64,000 nucleotides of DNA from Azospirillum rugosum (GTDB lineage: Bacteria; Pseudomonadota; Alphaproteobacteria; Azospirillales; Azospirillaceae), in contig NZ_JAGINP010000017.1 of NCBI RefSeq assembly GCF_017876155.1, positions 62,001 to 126,000 of the forward strand. Reading direction: 5' to 3'. Position 1 is the first letter of the stretch, and each line of letters starts with the position of its first letter. A program made the position numbers and the translations under genes. Below, piece after piece: positions 9,990 to 19,132 of the stretch. The notes beneath the pieces are model-generated. The model saw only the letters and a list, made by a program, of their open reading frames with translations, did not search any database and was not told where the DNA came from.

Positions 9990-10490
9990 TTAAGAAATCG
10001 CTTCCACCGGCGGCAGGCCGTGGCGATTTTCCGGCCACCACCCATCGTCCAGCACCTCATCCAGGCGATAGGGGCACAGGGCGGGAAGGTCCTTGTCGCC
10101 GATTTCGTCCTGTGCCAAGCCGCGCAGGGCGTATTTGCGGCCATGCTTCCAGCCGCGCACCAGCAGGTCGTCCATATGACGCCGGAGGCTCGGGCTGTCC
10201 TCCAGCAGCAGGGCGATCCGGTCGCGGTGCTCCAGGACGGAATTGACCCAGCCCCGGCGTGGATCGGCGGCGTGGGAGTGTTCCAGCTTCAGGAGATGCT
10301 CGATGATGCGGGCCAGCGCGCTGGCGATCTCGGTGCGCAGCTGCCCGCCCATCTCCTCCACCTCTTCCGCGAGATTTTCCCAGTCGACGGGCAGGTTGAT
10401 CCGCGACTCGGCCGCCTGACGCAGCGCAGTCGCCTGCTCCTGCGTCCAGGCGTGGAAGTCTTCGTCGCGCAAGGTGAACAGGCGGCCCAT
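9990..10490 (-). CDS. DUF29 family protein
   Basis: This 166-residue protein matches DUF29 by pattern: an N-terminal DFHAWTQEQATALR segment, then LAEEVEEMG and a helix ending in IEHLLKLEH. DUF29 proteins are common in cyanobacteria and alphaproteobacteria and have no established function. The frame opens at a TTG at 10502, but the ATG at 10490 gives the usual start MGRLFTL. The gene lies downstream of the Mla-type transporter genes on the same strand, separated by about 70 bases. Confidence 0.85.
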   Translation of the reverse strand: MGRLFTLRDEDFHAWTQEQATALRQAAESRINLPVDWENLAEEVEEMGGQLRTEIASALARIIEHLLKLEHSHAADPRRGWVNSVLEHRDRIALLLEDSPSLRRHMDDLLVRGWKHGRKYALRGLAQDEIGDKDLPALCPYRLDEVLDDGWWPENRHGLPPVEAIS

Positions 10491-10560
10491 CTCAGCACCC
10501 AAGGAACGACGTTTACACCTCGATCATAGGCGGAACACGGGCAAGGCGCAAACCGCCCCG

Positions 10561-11364
10561 TCAGAGCGCCCGCACCTGCATCTTGATCGGGCCGTCGGCC
10601 TTGCCGTGGACGAACTGGTCCACGTAGGGGTTGCCGGAATGGTCGATGTCCTGGGCGTGGCCGGTCCAGATGATCCGGCCCTGGTAGATCATCGCGACAC
10701 GGTCGGCGATCTTGCGGGCCGACGCCATGTCGTGGGTGATGGTGACCGCCGTGGCGCCCAGGTCCTTCACGCACTTCACGATCAGCTCGTTGATGACGTC
10801 GGCCATGATCGGGTCGAGGCCGGTCGTCGGCTCGTCGAAGAAGATGATTTCCGGCTCGTCGGCGATGGCGCGGGCGAGGCCGACGCGCTTCTGCATGCCG
10901 CCCGACAGCTCCGACGGGAACAGCTCCCCCACCTCGGGGCCCAGGCCGACCGCGCCCATCTTGGCGATGGCGATCTCCTTCGCCTTGGCGCGCGGCATGT
11001 GCTCGCCCTGGATCAGGCCGAAGGCGACGTTTTCCCACACCTTCAGGCTGTCGAACAGGGCGGCGCCCTGGAACAGCATGCCGAACTTGTGCAGCAGCTT
11101 CTCCCGGTCGCGGGCGCGGAGCTTCGTCGTCTCCTGGCCGTCCACCCGGATGGAGCCCGAATCGGGGTGCAGCAGCCCGAGGATGCACTTCAGCATCACC
11201 GACTTGCCGGTGCCCGAGCCGCCGATGACCACCAGCGACTCGCCGCGCCCGACCTCCAGGTCGATGCCGTTCAGCACGACCTTCGGGCCGAACCGCTTGT
11301 GCACGTTCTTCAGCGAAATCTTCGGCGGATGAGCGGGAGGGACCTGGGAGACGGGTGCGCTCAT
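10561..11364 (-). CDS. mlaF: MlaF-like lipid transport ABC ATPase
   Basis: This 267-residue ABC ATPase has Walker A GGSGTGKS, the signature LSGGM, Walker B IIFFDEPTTGLDP and the H-loop ITHDM. The sequence is of the MlaF/TtgA2 type, which energises retrograde phospholipid transport across the periplasm. It directly follows the mlaE-like permease gene (10-base gap). No MlaD substrate-binding gene is adjacent in this window; in many alphaproteobacteria it lies elsewhere. Confidence 0.9.
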   Translation of the reverse strand: MSAPVSQVPPAHPPKISLKNVHKRFGPKVVLNGIDLEVGRGESLVVIGGSGTGKSVMLKCILGLLHPDSGSIRVDGQETTKLRARDREKLLHKFGMLFQGAALFDSLKVWENVAFGLIQGEHMPRAKAKEIAIAKMGAVGLGPEVGELFPSELSGGMQKRVGLARAIADEPEIIFFDEPTTGLDPIMADVINELIVKCVKDLGATAVTITHDMASARKIADRVAMIYQGRIIWTGHAQDIDHSGNPYVDQFVHGKADGPIKMQVRAL

Positions 11365-11374
11365 GGGGCTTCGC

Positions 11375-12151
11375 TCATTTCGTCGAGAAGAAGATGCCGG
11401 TGATGAGGTAGTTCCAGACCAGGATCAGGATGGAGGCCGACACCACCGCGTTGGTGGTCGCCGTGCCGACGCCCTGCGCGCCGCCCCGGGAATGGTAGCC
11501 GTGGTAGCAGCCCATCAGCGCCACCACGAAGCCGAACACCGCCGCCTTCACGAGGCCGGAGATGACGTCGATCGGCTCCAGGAACTCCCAGGTGCGGCTG
11601 ATGTAGGAGGACGGGTTGAAGTTCAGACGGTAGACGCCGACCAGGAAGCCGCCGAACACGCCGATGATGTCCGCCACCAGCACCAGCAGCGGCAGCATGG
11701 TCAGGCCGGCCAGCAGGCGCGGCGCCACCAGGTACTTGAAGGGGTTGGTGGACAGCGTCGACAGCGCGTCGATCTGCTCCGTCACGCGCATGGTGCCGAT
11801 CTCGGCGGCCATGGAGGCGCCGATGCGGCCGGCGACCATCAGGCCGCCCAGCACAGGCCCAAGCTCCCGCGTCACCGACAGGGCGACCACGGTGGCGATG
11901 GCGCCCTCCGCCTGGAAGCGGGAAAAGCCGGAATAGCTCTGCAGGGCCAGCACCATGCCGGTGAACAGCGCGGTCAGCCCCACCACCGGCAGCGAGTAAT
12001 AGCCGATGTCGATCATCTGCCGCATGATCTGCCGCGGGTACAGCGGCGGGCGGACGCAGTGCGACAGCGCGGCGATGGTGAACAGACCGAGCTTTCCGGT
12101 CGCTTCCAGGAAAACCAGGAAGGCCCGGCCGGTGGCGGCAAGGAAACCCAT
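11375..12151 (-). CDS. mlaE: MlaE-like lipid transport ABC permease
   Basis: This 258-residue permease of the MlaE/YrbE family has about five to six membrane segments and the conserved central stretch RELGPVLGGLMVAGRIGASM with EIGTMRVTEQIDAL, the hallmark of the family. Together with the ATPase it forms the inner-membrane part of a phospholipid transporter. The ATG at 12151 shares a base with the alr stop codon (TGATG), so translation is coupled to alr. The frame is open one codon further (TTG), which is less likely. Confidence 0.92.
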   Translation of the reverse strand: MGFLAATGRAFLVFLEATGKLGLFTIAALSHCVRPPLYPRQIMRQMIDIGYYSLPVVGLTALFTGMVLALQSYSGFSRFQAEGAIATVVALSVTRELGPVLGGLMVAGRIGASMAAEIGTMRVTEQIDALSTLSTNPFKYLVAPRLLAGLTMLPLLVLVADIIGVFGGFLVGVYRLNFNPSSYISRTWEFLEPIDVISGLVKAAVFGFVVALMGCYHGYHSRGGAQGVGTATTNAVVSASILILVWNYLITGIFFSTK

Positions 12152-13284
12152 CAAGCGACCTCAGGCGGCGGCGGGTCGCGATAGACCCTGTGGTAGCGCG
12201 CGCCAAGGGAGGTCAGGATCTCGTAGCCGATGGTGCCGCCCTCGTCCGCCACGGTATCAACCGGGCGGTTGGGGCCGATCAGTTCGACCAGCCCGCCGGG
12301 CGTGACCGCGCCGTCGGGGAGGTGGCTGATGTCCACCGTAACCAGATCCATCGAAATCCGACCAACCACCGGTGCGGCCACGCCATCCACGAACACATGT
12401 CCGCGCCCGCTGAGCGATCGCAGGTATCCGTCGGCATAACCCACTGCGATGGTTGCGATTTTTCCTCTCGCTTCAACGCGGTGCGTCGCACCGTATCCAA
12501 CGGTCATAGCATTGTCAACGTTGCGCACCTGGAGCACGCGGGCGTCGAGGCGGATGGTGCCCCGCATCGGGTTCGCTGTTGCGGGCGTTGGGTTGACGCC
12601 GTAGAGCGCGCAGCCCGGCCGGACGAGGTCGAAATGGGCGGCCGGGCCGTGGAAGATGCCCGACGAATTGGCAAAGCTGCGCTCCGCAGCGGGGAGTCGC
12701 GCGACCGCCGCGCGGAAGTCTTCCAACTGCCGGCCGTTCATCGGCGAATCGGCCTCGGCGCAGGCGAGGTGGGTCATCCACACGCGGACGTCGACCCACT
12801 CCAACCGGGCGAGATCGCCGGCCAGCGTGTCCAGCTCGTCCGGGCCAAGCCCGAGTCGGTTCATGCCCGTGTCGATGTGGACGACGGCTGGCAATGCGGC
12901 ACCCTGCGCCCGCGCGTGCGCCTGCCACGCCGCGATGTCGCCCAGGTGGTTCAGCACCGGCAGGATGCGGTTCGCCGTGAAGTCCGGCGCGGTGCCGGCG
13001 GGCAGGCCGCCCAGGCAGAGGATCCGCGCGTCAGGCGCCACGGCGCGGACGGCCAGCGCCTCCTCGAACTGGGCGACCACGAAGGTCCGGCAGCCGGCCG
13101 CGGCGAGCGCCGGGACGACCCGCGCCACCCCAAGGCCATAGGCGTTGGCCTTCACCACCGCCGCGCATTCGGCCGGAGCCACCCGGTCGCGCAAGCTTCG
13201 CCAGTTGGCGACCACCGCGCCGAGGTCGATGGTCAGAACCGCACCGGCGCGCTGCGCCGGGTCACTCCGTAGGTCCGAAATCAT
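12151..13284 (-). CDS. alr: Alanine racemase
   Basis: Alr converts L- to D-alanine with pyridoxal phosphate for peptidoglycan synthesis. The 377-residue protein has the PLP lysine at residue 45 in VVKANAYGLG and the second catalytic base, the tyrosine in VGYGATHR. The ATG at 13284 lies inside the 3' end of dnaB (23-base overlap); a longer open frame upstream runs antisense to nothing useful and encodes low-complexity Arg/Ser, so it is rejected. The alr-dnaB neighbourhood is common in alphaproteobacteria. Confidence 0.96.
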   Translation of the reverse strand: MISDLRSDPAQRAGAVLTIDLGAVVANWRSLRDRVAPAECAAVVKANAYGLGVARVVPALAAAGCRTFVVAQFEEALAVRAVAPDARILCLGGLPAGTAPDFTANRILPVLNHLGDIAAWQAHARAQGAALPAVVHIDTGMNRLGLGPDELDTLAGDLARLEWVDVRVWMTHLACAEADSPMNGRQLEDFRAAVARLPAAERSFANSSGIFHGPAAHFDLVRPGCALYGVNPTPATANPMRGTIRLDARVLQVRNVDNAMTVGYGATHRVEARGKIATIAVGYADGYLRSLSGRGHVFVDGVAAPVVGRISMDLVTVDISHLPDGAVTPGGLVELIGPNRPVDTVADEGGTIGYEILTSLGARYHRVYRDPPPPEVA

Positions 13285-14794
13285 GGGTCGTGTCGAGGTC
13301 GCCGAATTTGGTGAACTGTCCGTCGAAGAACATGCGTACGCTGCCGATCGGGCCATGGCGCTGCTTCGCGATGATCGCCTCGGCCGTGTTGTGGACCTCG
13401 GCGTAGCGATTCTGCCAGTTGGCGTAGCGGTCGTTGTACTTGTCCTCCGTCTCCTCCGGCCGGCGGGCCGGCTCGGCGCGCTCAAGATAGTACTGTTCGC
13501 GGTAAACGAACATCACAACGTCGGCGTCCTGCTCGATGGAGCCCGATTCGCGCAGGTCGGCCAGCTGCGGCCGCTTGTCCTCGCGCATCTCCACCGCGCG
13601 GCTCAGCTGCGACAGGGCGAGCACGGGGACTTCCAGCTCCTTGGCGATGGCCTTCAGGCCGCGGGTGATCTCCGAGATTTCCTGCACGCGGTTCTCGTTG
13701 CCGCGGGTCGAGCTGCCGCGCAGCAGCTGGAGATAGTCGACCACCACCATGCCCAGCCCGTGCGTGCGCTTCAGCCGGCGGCAGCGGGTGCGCACCGCGG
13801 CGATGGTCAGGGCCGGCGTGTCGTCCACGAAGAAGGGGACCCGGCTCAAATCCTGGCTCGCCGCCACGAACTTGGGGAAGTCGCTGTCCTTGATCTCGCC
13901 GCGGCGGATCTTGTCGCCCGACACCTCCGCCTCGCCGGCCAGGATACGGGTGGCCAGCTGCTCGGCCGACATTTCCAGCGAGAAGAAGCCGACCGGCGCG
14001 CCCTCGCCGCCGTTGGTGCGCATGTGCGCCTTGGCGGCGTTGAAGGCGATGTTCGTCGCCAGCGCCGTCTTGCCCATGGAGGGGCGCCCGGCGAGGATGA
14101 CGAGGTCCGACGGGTGCAGGCCGCCCAGCTTGCGGTCGAGGTCGCGCAGGCCCGTCGTCACGCCGGTGACGTGGCTCGACCGGCGGAAGGCCGTCTCCGC
14201 CGTCTCGATGGCCGCCTTCAGCGATTCGGAGAAGGGGATGAAGCCGCCGCGCACGTCGCCGGTGGAGGCGAGGTCGAACAGCTGCTTTTCCGCCGTCTCG
14301 ATCTGGTCCATGGCGTCGACGTCCAGGTCGTGCTGGTACGCCTCGTTCACCATGTCCGTGCCGACCTCGATCAGCTGCCGGCGCAGGAACAGGTCATGGA
14401 TTGTCTTGCCGTAGTCGCCGGCGTTGACCACCGTGACCACGTTGCCCGCCAGCTGCGCCAGATAGCTCGCCCCGCCGTCCGGGGCCAACTCCGGGTCGTT
14501 GTCGAAATAGGCCTTCAGCGTGACGGGGTTCGCGATCTGGCCGCGCTCCACCATCTTGGCGATGGCGCCGAAGATGCGCTGGTGGGCCGGGTCGTAGAAA
14601 TGCTCGGCGCGGAGGAACTCGCCGACCTTCTCGTACGCCTTGTTGTTCACCAGGATGGCGCCGAGCAGCGCCTGCTCCGCCTCTTCGTTGTGAGGCGGCG
14701 TGCGGTATTCGGCCGTGGGCTTGACGGCACCGGCACGGGGAGAGCCGCCGTCCAGGGAACGCGGCTCGAAAAGCTGGGTGGTCTTGTCGTCCAT
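13262..14794 (-). CDS. dnaB: Replicative DNA helicase DnaB
   Basis: DnaB is the hexameric helicase of the replication fork. The 510-residue protein has the N-terminal primase-interacting domain (EEAEQALLGAILVNN), a linker, and the RecA-like C-terminal domain with Walker A GRPSMGKTAL, Walker B VVVDYLQLL and the arginine-finger region LSQLSRAVEMR. The ATG at 14794 (MDDKTTQLFEP) is preferred over a GTG three codons upstream. The 166-base gap to cfa holds no gene. Confidence 0.97.
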   Translation of the reverse strand: MDDKTTQLFEPRSLDGGSPRAGAVKPTAEYRTPPHNEEAEQALLGAILVNNKAYEKVGEFLRAEHFYDPAHQRIFGAIAKMVERGQIANPVTLKAYFDNDPELAPDGGASYLAQLAGNVVTVVNAGDYGKTIHDLFLRRQLIEVGTDMVNEAYQHDLDVDAMDQIETAEKQLFDLASTGDVRGGFIPFSESLKAAIETAETAFRRSSHVTGVTTGLRDLDRKLGGLHPSDLVILAGRPSMGKTALATNIAFNAAKAHMRTNGGEGAPVGFFSLEMSAEQLATRILAGEAEVSGDKIRRGEIKDSDFPKFVAASQDLSRVPFFVDDTPALTIAAVRTRCRRLKRTHGLGMVVVDYLQLLRGSSTRGNENRVQEISEITRGLKAIAKELEVPVLALSQLSRAVEMREDKRPQLADLRESGSIEQDADVVMFVYREQYYLERAEPARRPEETEDKYNDRYANWQNRYAEVHNTAEAIIAKQRHGPIGSVRMFFDGQFTKFGDLDTTHDFGPTE

Positions 14795-14970
14795 GGCTGG
14801 CACTCTACCAAAGGGCAGGGCAGCTTAGCTGTGCGATCGGCGACCGTGTCTTCGAAATCGTGTGGATAACTTTCTTCCACAGGGTGGGAAGATTGGGGAC
14901 AACCCGGAATCAGCTTCAATGACAACGGGTTAAGCGATCCTAGGGGCGCGGATGAATTGCCGCGGACGCC

Positions 14971-16230
14971 TTAACTGGCGTGACGCCGTGGCTCATTGTC
15001 CACAGGCTGCGGAACGGCGACCGGCGTCGGGTGGAGCAGCGCCCGCTCGGCGTTGATCATGTAGTCGCGGGTCATCGGCACCGCCTTCGCCGAACGGGCG
15101 AGCTGTACCTGGAACACCATGTGCCCCTGGTAGCGGAAGGCGATCTCGGAGCCCGCCAGATACAGCTCCCACATGCGGCAGAACCGCTCGTCGTACATCG
15201 CCTTCGCCTCGTCCCAGTGCGCCAGGAAGCGCTCGCGCCAGTGGCGCAGCGTCTCGGCGTAGTGGAGGCGCAGGATCTCCATGTCCGTGTTCCACAGGCC
15301 GGCCTTCTCCACCGCCGGAATCACCTCGGACAGGGCCGGGGAATAGCCGCCGGGGAAGATGTACTTGCGCATCCACGGGTTGGTGGCGCCCGGCCCGTCG
15401 GACCGGCCGATGGCGTGCAGGAGGGCGACGCCGTCATCGGCCAGCAGCGCGCGGACCTTCGCAAAAAAGGCGTCGTAGTGCGGCTTGCCGACATGCTCGA
15501 ACATGCCGACGGAGACGATGCGGTCGAAAGTGCCTTCCATGAGGCGGTAGTCGCGCAGTTCGAATCGTACCCGGTCGGACAGGCCGCTCCTGGCCGCCCG
15601 CTCCCGCGCCACGGCGAGCTGTTCGGTGGACAGGGTGATGCCGGTGACATCGGCGCCCGTCGTCCGCGCGAGGTACAGGGCCATGCCGCCCCAGCCGCAG
15701 CCGATGTCGAGCACGCGCATGCCCGGCCGCAGCAACAGCTTGGACGCGATGTGGCGCTTCTTCGCCTCCTGCGCGTCGTCCAGGCTGGTCTCGGGGGTCG
15801 GGAAGTAGGCGCAGGAGTACTGCATGTCCCGGTCGAGGAACAGCGCGAAGAATTCCCGCGACAGGTCGTAATGGTGGGCGACGTTCTTGCGCGACCGCTT
15901 CAGCGGATTGTGCTGCTGGGCGAGGCGCAGCATGGGGCCGAGGGCTTCCTGGATCGTTCCAAGCACGCCTTGCACATTCTCCGGCCCGGAACAGAGGACG
16001 TCGAGGAAGTCGTACATGGTGCCGCCGTCGATCGACAGGCGCCCGTCCATGTAGGCCTCGCCGAAGCGCAGGCGCGGGTTGATCACAAGGTCGCGCTGCA
16101 CGGCCTTGTCGTGCAGACGGAGTGCCAAGGTCGGCGTGCCCTTCCCGACGTGATGGGCGCGACCGTCGGCATCGATGATGTCGAAGGCGCCGGTCGTGAC
16201 GACGGGGTTGAGCAGACGGGCAAGCAGCAT
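14971..16230 (-). CDS. cfa: Cyclopropane-fatty-acyl-phospholipid synthase family
   Basis: This SAM-dependent enzyme adds a methylene bridge across double bonds of membrane phospholipid acyl chains. The 419-residue product has a lipid-binding N-terminal domain and a methyltransferase domain with motif I VLDIGCGWGG (173-182) and the conserved QYSCAYF segment. Several in-frame ATGs lie upstream; the ATG at 16230 (MLLARLLNPV) has a GGAGG site five bases ahead and is chosen. It may be a cyclopropane synthase or a related tuberculostearic-type methyltransferase; length and motifs favour the former. Confidence 0.92.
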   Translation of the reverse strand: MLLARLLNPVVTTGAFDIIDADGRAHHVGKGTPTLALRLHDKAVQRDLVINPRLRFGEAYMDGRLSIDGGTMYDFLDVLCSGPENVQGVLGTIQEALGPMLRLAQQHNPLKRSRKNVAHHYDLSREFFALFLDRDMQYSCAYFPTPETSLDDAQEAKKRHIASKLLLRPGMRVLDIGCGWGGMALYLARTTGADVTGITLSTEQLAVARERAARSGLSDRVRFELRDYRLMEGTFDRIVSVGMFEHVGKPHYDAFFAKVRALLADDGVALLHAIGRSDGPGATNPWMRKYIFPGGYSPALSEVIPAVEKAGLWNTDMEILRLHYAETLRHWRERFLAHWDEAKAMYDERFCRMWELYLAGSEIAFRYQGHMVFQVQLARSAKAVPMTRDYMINAERALLHPTPVAVPQPVDNEPRRHAS

Positions 16231-16387
16231 ACCGTTCCTCCGCATAAGCCATCGCATCTCACGTGGGAGGAAGGTCGGACGCGGAAATGGGCAGGACAAC
16301 GTTTCCGACGGACGATGCTGCTGCGCATCGGACGCATGCCCACGGACTTCTATGCGATTCGATCCTGCGAGAAAGCGGCGTAACGGT

Positions 16388-16438
16388 AAAAAGCGGAAAG
16401 CCGCCCCACCCCCATTTCGGGGGGCGGGCGGCTTCCGG
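16388..16438 (-). terminator. Rho-independent terminator after rplI
   Basis: On the minus strand a GGAAGCCGCCCGCCCCC arm pairs with GGGGGTGGGGCGGCTTTCC around a GAAAT loop, followed by a short T-run (CGCTTTTTACCG). It lies about 30 bases past the rplI stop and closes the rpsF-rpsR-DUF2232-rplI operon. Confidence 0.85.
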
Positions 16439-16469
16439 ACGAGCGGGTCGAACCCGTTGAGCGGGCGGT

Positions 16470-17036
16470 TTAGGCCTGCTCGGAGTCCTCGGTCTCGGTG
16501 GCCTCCGGGGCCTCCTCGACCTCGTCTTCCTCGTCGCGCAGGTCGGCGGCGGTGACCATGCCGCCGCGAGCCCGCTGCAGCTCGGCCTCTTCCTGCGAAC
16601 GGGCGACGTTCACCGTGACGGTGACGGCGACCTCGGGGTGCAGGACGACGCGGAGCTTGAACAGGCCCAGCGTCTTGATCGGCTGCTCGATGATGACCTG
16701 CTTGCGGTCGACCTTGTAGCCGGCAGCGGCCAGCGCGTCGGCGACGTCGCGCGGGGTCACCGAGCCGTACAGCACGCCGGTCTCACCGGCCTGACGGATC
16801 ACCACGACCGTCACGTCGGTCATCTGGGAGGCGACCTGCTCGGCGTCCTTACGGCGCTCCAGGTTCATGGCCTCCAGGTGGGCCTTCTGCTTCTCGAAGA
16901 CGGCCATGTTCGCCTTGGTGGCGCGCATCGCCTTCTTCTGCGGCAGCAGATAGTTGCGGGCGAAGCCCGGCCGCACCTTCACGACCTGGCCCATCTGGCC
17001 GAGCTTCTCGACCCGCTCCAGCAGAATAACTTCCAT
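16470..17036 (-). CDS. rplI: 50S ribosomal protein L9
   Basis: L9 bridges the two ends of the 50S subunit with two globular domains joined by a long helix. The 188-residue protein starts [16 protein letters not shown], carries the rRNA-binding [13 protein letters not shown] region, a long charged helix and the C-terminal domain with [16 protein letters not shown]. It ends in an acidic tail ([17 protein letters not shown]), longer than in E. coli but common in alphaproteobacteria. The ATG overlaps the stop of the DUF2232 gene (TGATG). The frame is open far upstream, but that part is a shadow of the neighbouring gene. Confidence 0.97.
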   Translation of the reverse strand: MEVILLERVEKLGQMGQVVKVRPGFARNYLLPQKKAMRATKANMAVFEKQKAHLEAMNLERRKDAEQVASQMTDVTVVVIRQAGETGVLYGSVTPRDVADALAAAGYKVDRKQVIIEQPIKTLGLFKLRVVLHPEVAVTVTVNVARSQEEAELQRARGGMVTAADLRDEEDEVEEAPEATETEDSEQA

Positions 17037-18007
17037 CACTCGTCCTCCTGATCGGGGCCGGCGGTCCGGAAACGGCGACGCAGCCCAATCCATTGCTCGA
17101 TCATGCCAAGGCCGACCATCAGCACGATCGGCCAACCGAAAAGAAACAGGAACATGTAGAACCCGACGAGGACCGGCACCTTGGCCGACCGCCCGCGGGC
17201 CGCTGCATGCACCACCGAAAGCCCGACGAAGGCGAAGGGCAGGGCCAGGACCAGCGCGGTGTTCACCGCCAGGAAGGACACCGGATCCGGTGCCACCGAC
17301 GCCGCCAGCACGGCCGCCAGGAACACCGGCGGCAACCAGGCCGGCAATTCCAGGTCGACCAGCCGCATGGGCGGGCGCCGGTTGCGGTTGAACCGCATCA
17401 GCGCTCCCTGGGCCAGGGCCGCGTTGACGATCGTCATGGTCAGCCACGAGATCACCGCGAGGCCCGGCAACACCTCGGCCATCCAGAAGTCCTGCGGATC
17501 CGGGGCCTGCTGGCCCTGCGTGGCGAAGATCTGGTCCGTCATGCGGGCCAGGGTCTCGCGCACCGCCCCTTCCAGCCCGCCGGGCTGGTCGAGCGTCAGA
17601 ACCGCAGCCCCCAGGAGGGCCGCCAGTCCCATCCCGACCAGCCCCATCAGGAGCCGGCCCGGAGGATACCACTCGATCCCCCCGCTTGCTGCCGTCCGCG
17701 CCAGCATGGCTTGCCGCACCACCAGCACGACCGGAAAGGCTCCGGTCACCAGGTAAGCCAGCGCGACCAGCAGGCTGGACGACACCGCCAGGACCGCCAC
17801 CGTCCCCGCCGTTCCGGCGATGATGGCGGCGGTGGAGCCGAGCCACAGTCCCGCGAGGAACAGCGGCAGCGGCGCCAGATAGCCCAGGATCAGCGCGCCC
17901 ACCCCGCCGAACAGGACGGAGAGGTAGAACATCGCGCTGACCACGCCGACTCCGATGGCGACCGCCAGGTAAAACACCAGGGGCGGGGCAGCCAGGGGCG
18001 AGGCCAT
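17036..18007 (-). CDS. DUF2232 membrane protein
   Basis: This 323-residue integral membrane protein has about eight hydrophobic segments and a short charged C-terminus ([14 protein letters not shown]). DUF2232 proteins sit between rpsR and rplI in many alphaproteobacteria and resemble YybS; the function is not established. It is encoded in the ribosomal protein operon with a 36-base gap to rpsR and a one-base overlap with rplI, so it is co-expressed with them. Confidence 0.88.
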   Translation of the reverse strand: MASPLAAPPLVFYLAVAIGVGVVSAMFYLSVLFGGVGALILGYLAPLPLFLAGLWLGSTAAIIAGTAGTVAVLAVSSSLLVALAYLVTGAFPVVLVVRQAMLARTAASGGIEWYPPGRLLMGLVGMGLAALLGAAVLTLDQPGGLEGAVRETLARMTDQIFATQGQQAPDPQDFWMAEVLPGLAVISWLTMTIVNAALAQGALMRFNRNRRPPMRLVDLELPAWLPPVFLAAVLAASVAPDPVSFLAVNTALVLALPFAFVGLSVVHAAARGRSAKVPVLVGFYMFLFLFGWPIVLMVGLGMIEQWIGLRRRFRTAGPDQEDE

Positions 18008-18043
18008 GGGGGTACCTTTGCCTTCGTCGTCCGCTTCAGATCC

Positions 18044-18316
18044 TTACTTCACCACGTAGGGAAGCAGGGCCAGGAAGCGGGCGCGCTTGATGGCGCGAGC
18101 GAGCTCGCGCTGCTTCTTCGCGGAAACCGCGGTGATGCGGCTCGGCACGATCTTGCCACGCTCGGAGATGAAGCGGGACAGGAGCTTGACGTCCTTGTAG
18201 TCGATCGCCGGGGCGTTCGCGCCCGAGAACGGGCAGGTCTTGCGGCGGCGGAAGAACGGACGGCGCGGGCCACCGCCGGTGCGGGCGGGAGCGCCCGAGG
18301 TCTGCTTGTCGGACAT
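18044..18316 (-). CDS. rpsR: 30S ribosomal protein S18
   Basis: S18 binds the platform of the 30S subunit with S6. The 90-residue protein has the typical [12 protein letters not shown] start, the core [19 protein letters not shown] and the ending [13 protein letters not shown]. It starts directly after the rpsF stop (TAAATG) and forms the expected rpsF-rpsR pair. Confidence 0.98.
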   Translation of the reverse strand: MSDKQTSGAPARTGGGPRRPFFRRRKTCPFSGANAPAIDYKDVKLLSRFISERGKIVPSRITAVSAKKQRELARAIKRARFLALLPYVVK

Positions 18317-18754
18317 TTAGGCGTTCTCCCCTTCGGCAACGGTGGCTTCCTGGCGGCGCGGCGGGCGCGGGCCGCGATCCTCGAAGCGGCGCGGGCCGCG
18401 GTCGCCGCGGTCACCGCGGTCGCCACGCTCGCCGCGGCTCTGCATCATCACCGACGGGTTGGCGTCCAGCGCGTCGACGCGCAGGGTCAGGAAGCGCAGC
18501 ACGTCCTCGTTGATGCTCATGTTCCGCTCCATCTCCAGGACGGCGGCGGCCGGGGCATCGACGTTGAACAGGGTGTAATGACCCTTGCGGTTCTTCTTGA
18601 TCTTGTAGGTGAGCGTCTTCAGACCCCAGTACTCGGTCTTGGTGACCTGGCCGCCGTTGTCGCGGATGATCTGGGCGAACTGCTCACCGAGCTGCTCGGC
18701 CTGGGCGGCCGAGATGTCCTGGCGCGCGATCAGCACGCACTCGTAAAGAGCCAT
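18317..18754 (-). CDS. rpsF: 30S ribosomal protein S6
   Basis: S6 is the S18 partner on the 30S platform. The 145-residue protein starts [13 protein letters not shown], has the conserved [19 protein letters not shown] segment, and ends in a low-complexity tail with repeated [10 protein letters not shown] and Arg/Pro, as in other alphaproteobacterial S6 proteins. The ATG at 18754 has a GGGGAG site; an ATG four codons upstream lacks one. It is the first gene of the minus-strand ribosomal operon. Confidence 0.97.
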   Translation of the reverse strand: MALYECVLIARQDISAAQAEQLGEQFAQIIRDNGGQVTKTEYWGLKTLTYKIKKNRKGHYTLFNVDAPAAAVLEMERNMSINEDVLRFLTLRVDALDANPSVMMQSRGERGDRGDRGDRGPRRFEDRGPRPPRRQEATVAEGENA

Positions 18755-19042
18755 TGTACTCCCCATGGCTGTTCATGGTCCGGCGCTGCACCCGTTCCCC
18801 GATGGAAAGGACAGCCGCCCGGGCCTAGCCGGCGGCATGCCGTCGGCAAGGAGTTGTGAAGCGGCGCAGTATGCACAAAAGCCCTTGCCGGGCAAGCGCT
18901 TTCATAGCCGGCCGCGCGGCCCCCGCGAAGCGTTGATGGCGACACCTTATATAAAGGGCTCCCACGGGGTGTCCTGGCGCGTCACCATGCGAAAAAAGTT
19001 GCCACACGTCGCCCGGCGATGGCTTTCCGCGTTGGCTGTCGC

Positions 19043-19070
19043 TTGACTTGCACAAAAGGCAGGGTATGAC
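19043..19070 (+). promoter_or_regulatory. Candidate sigma-70 promoter for fabD
   Basis: TTGACT (19043-19048) and TATGAC (19065-19070) are separated by 16 bases and lie 62 bases ahead of fabD. The 378-base gap between rpsF and fabD holds no gene; it also contains a TTATATAAAGG stretch (about 18946-18957) that could serve as a -10 region for the opposite-strand ribosomal operon. Confidence 0.5.
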
Positions 19071-19132
19071 TGTCGCCCAATTCCACGGCGGCGCCGACGG
19101 ACGGCGCGCCTTTACCAGGGTTCCAAGACAGC

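Noticed and set aside
13284-13485. N-terminal extension of alanine racemase by 67 codons
   Set aside because: The extension is Arg/Ser/Thr low-complexity sequence overlapping dnaB in another frame. The ATG at 13284 gives the family N-terminus.
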